A stretch of DNA of 7,583 nucleotides. Origin: Acidobacteriaceae bacterium (GTDB taxonomy: Bacteria > Acidobacteriota > Terriglobia > Terriglobales > Acidobacteriaceae). The notes beneath the pieces were generated by a model, which saw only the letters and a list, made by a program, of their open reading frames with translations, was not told where the DNA came from and made no database searches. Where the stretch lies: NCBI GenBank assembly GCA_003165095.1, contig PLSH01000339.1, positions 1 through 7,583 on the forward strand. Reading direction: 5' to 3'. The position numbers were made by a program, and so were the translations under genes. This document shows positions 5,965 through 7,583 of this stretch, piece after piece; positions within the stretch are counted from its first letter, which is position 1, and each line of letters begins with the position of its first letter.

Positions 5965-7583
5965 CTAAAATGCGTAGTGGGCTGATAGGCGCACGGTGGT
6001 GGGCGCGCCCAGCCAGATGAAGGTGTCGCCGTAACTCGCGCCGGTATCGGACCAGTAGCGCTTGTTGGCGATGTTTTCGGCGAAGATGCGGAAGGTGACG
6101 CGGCCCTGTTCGCCGCCGGGAGTGTAGCGCAGCCCCAGGTTGAGGAGATTGTAGCTGGGCACGCTTACCAGGTCGTCGCGCGTGGCCTCCTTGCTCGATG
6201 CGAAGTTACAGCCCGGCATCACGTGCAGGCCGCGCATGTGCGGCACGGTGACATCGGCAAAGAGACTCGCCTGCACGTGCGGCACGTTGATGACTCGCTT
6301 ATTGTCGTAGGTTGGCGTGCCGGTGTTGGTCGAGGTCGCGCTCATGGCGGCAACGGAGCCGTTGAGGCGCAGCCAACTTGCGGCTTTGCCTACGGCGTTG
6401 AACTCGACGCCGTTGTGGGCTTCGCGGCCCTCAGACTCGAAGCATTGATCGCCCGCAGCGCCATTTGGGCAAAAGCTGTCGGCGCCTGCAAGCGTTTTAG
6501 GATAGAAGAAGGGTGCGTGCATACGGTAGAAGGCAGTGGTAAGCAAGATGCGCTGGCCCGGCTCGTACTTTGCACCGATCTCGAATTGGCGTGCGAAATA
6601 GGGTGCGAGAAACTGGCTTCCGTTATCGGTCCAAAAGGGCCCCTGCGGACCCAGCGAAAGCGAGACGCCGTAGTTTGCGTAGATTGTCAGGGTATTGAAT
6701 GGGTTGTAAGTGGACGCGAATTGCGGCAGCCACACGGGCTTGTCGGTAAAGGTCGGCAGGCAATTACTCGGAGTCTCAAAAACATTGGCTGAAACCTGCG
6801 TAAAGCCCGAGCATGATGCATAGGCCGAGTAATTATGGTCACGCAGAGAATCGTACCGGCCTCCTGCAATCAATTGAATGTGGCCAGGAAGGTGAATGCG
6901 GTCCTGCACCATGGCCGCCGACTGATGGCTGTCTTCCCATATTCTGCGCGGACCGGCGGATTCGACCGGGCTCTCGATGGAAAGCGACATGGGCTGATAG
7001 ATGTTCTCCGAGCCGACGTAGGTGTAAACCGCGCCATCCTGAACGATACCATTGAGCGAATAGGGGTTCGCAACCGTATAGAAGCCGGGCTGCTGCACAC
7101 TACGCAGAAACAGCTCTCCGCCGAAGGCCACATCTTGCGTAATCGCTCCCGTCTTCACATGGCCTGTGAGCATTGCCTCGGCCAGGGCATCCATGCGCAG
7201 TTCGCCGGGGTCGCGATAATCGTAGACGTCATATGTGCCATCGGGAGCGAAGAACCAGGGATACGGCGCCGAGCCGGAGTTGCAATCGCTTTCGTAGTAG
7301 CAGCCATACACATAGAGCACATTGTCATTGATGAGAGAGTGGCTGAAACTGGCCGCGGCAAGGGCCAGCCAGTTGCGGGGCAGGTTCACATCCAGCCGCG
7401 CGCCGGTGTTGAATGTGTCGTAGGTGTCGGGAAGGCCCCAGGGCTGATCGCCGAGCATGGTGGAGCGATAGATGCGGTTGATGTCGGGCAGCGTTGTGCC
7501 GCCGAGTAATTGATAGCCGCTGCCGTCGCGCTCGGTTTTGTGCTGGTACTCGAAGTCGCCCTTTAGAATCGCTCTGGGACTTG
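5965..7583 (-). CDS. TonB-dependent outer-membrane receptor, C-terminal barrel (partial)
   Basis: The visible 538 residues are the transmembrane barrel part of a TonB-dependent receptor. Such receptors take up scarce ligands (siderophores, vitamins, sugars) through the outer membrane using TonB energy. The frame is open to the right edge, so the signal peptide, TonB box and plug are outside the window. Evidence: alternating amphipathic strands and aromatic girdles; family stretches such as LGDQPWGLPDTYDTFN, LIAGGRYDSLRDH, QFEIGAKYE, and near the end AENIANKRYW and LGAPTTVRLSAHYAF. The final Phe is the usual outer-membrane insertion signal. The look is of the siderophore-receptor subfamily, but ligand cannot be read from this. 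Cysteines sit in pairs in likely outer loops. The stop lies 15-60 nt before the kinase start options, so receptor, kinase and pnuC probably form one operon with the receptor first. Confidence 0.93.
   Translation of the reverse strand, partial: SPRAILKGDFEYQHKTERDGSGYQLLGGTTLPDINRIYRSTMLGDQPWGLPDTYDTFNTGARLDVNLPRNWLALAAASFSHSLINDNVLYVYGCYYESDCNSGSAPYPWFFAPDGTYDVYDYRDPGELRMDALAEAMLTGHVKTGAITQDVAFGGELFLRSVQQPGFYTVANPYSLNGIVQDGAVYTYVGSENIYQPMSLSIESPVESAGPRRIWEDSHQSAAMVQDRIHLPGHIQLIAGGRYDSLRDHNYSAYASCSGFTQVSANVFETPSNCLPTFTDKPVWLPQFASTYNPFNTLTIYANYGVSLSLGPQGPFWTDNGSQFLAPYFARQFEIGAKYEPGQRILLTTAFYRMHAPFFYPKTLAGADSFCPNGAAGDQCFESEGREAHNGVEFNAVGKAASWLRLNGSVAAMSATSTNTGTPTYDNKRVINVPHVQASLFADVTVPHMRGLHVMPGCNFASSKEATRDDLVSVPSYNLLNLGLRYTPGGEQGRVTFRIFAENIANKRYWSDTGASYGDTFIWLGAPTTVRLSAHYAF

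Noticed and set aside
6835..7509. Long open frame on the plus strand, 224 codons
   Set aside because: It lies entirely antisense to the TonB receptor, whose protein has clear family motifs. The antisense translation shows none, and long opposite frames are common in GC-rich genes.
1..7583. tRNA, rRNA, CRISPR array, insertion sequence or phage genes
   Set aside because: I looked for them and saw no tRNA-like cloverleaf, spaced repeats, transposase motifs or terminal inverted repeats. The two AT-rich inserts have no mobile-element ends.

Overview
The window is a gene-dense piece of a bacterial chromosome, most likely from a Gram-negative soil-type bacterium. A TonB-dependent outer-membrane receptor proves an outer membrane. 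The GC-rich core genes, the unusual HisA and the tandem-octamer intergenic DNA would suit Acidobacteriota (Terriglobia-like), but that placement is an inference from memory, not a search result.

Left half, plus strand (1-3084): the distal part of a histidine operon, in the order hisB (3' end only), a 94-residue membrane ORF, hisH, a 176-residue YcxB-like membrane protein, hisF, hisA. Every junction overlaps: TAATG, then ATGA three times, then a 7-nt overlap. The operon is therefore probably one translationally coupled unit. HisB, HisH/HisF (imidazole glycerol phosphate synthase) and HisA are consecutive or partnered steps of histidine synthesis. The two membrane ORFs are not histidine enzymes. 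They are clearly AT-richer (hand counts about 45% and 48% GC, against about 64% in a sample of hisF), which suggests later insertion without breaking the coupling.

Middle (3085-4165): a 109-nt spacer with three tandem imperfect octamers and a small GC hairpin, then a D-2-hydroxyacid dehydrogenase on the plus strand. Its 3' end overlaps the convergent pnuC gene by 16 nt.

Right half, minus strand (7583 down to 4150): a TonB-dependent receptor (N-terminal part outside the window), an aminoglycoside-phosphotransferase-fold small-molecule kinase, and a PnuC-type vitamin facilitator. The kinase and pnuC overlap as ATGA, and only 15 to 60 nt separate the receptor from the kinase depending on the start used. 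Read as a system, this is an import-and-trap module. The receptor would bring a scarce compound across the outer membrane, PnuC would let it equilibrate across the inner membrane, and the kinase would phosphorylate and trap it. Nicotinamide riboside and thiamine are the leading candidate substrates. The known bacterial nicotinamide riboside kinases are not of the APH fold, so this kinase is the most interesting functional lead here.

No rRNA, tRNA, CRISPR array, insertion sequence or recognisable riboswitch was seen. Promoters for both operons lie outside the window.
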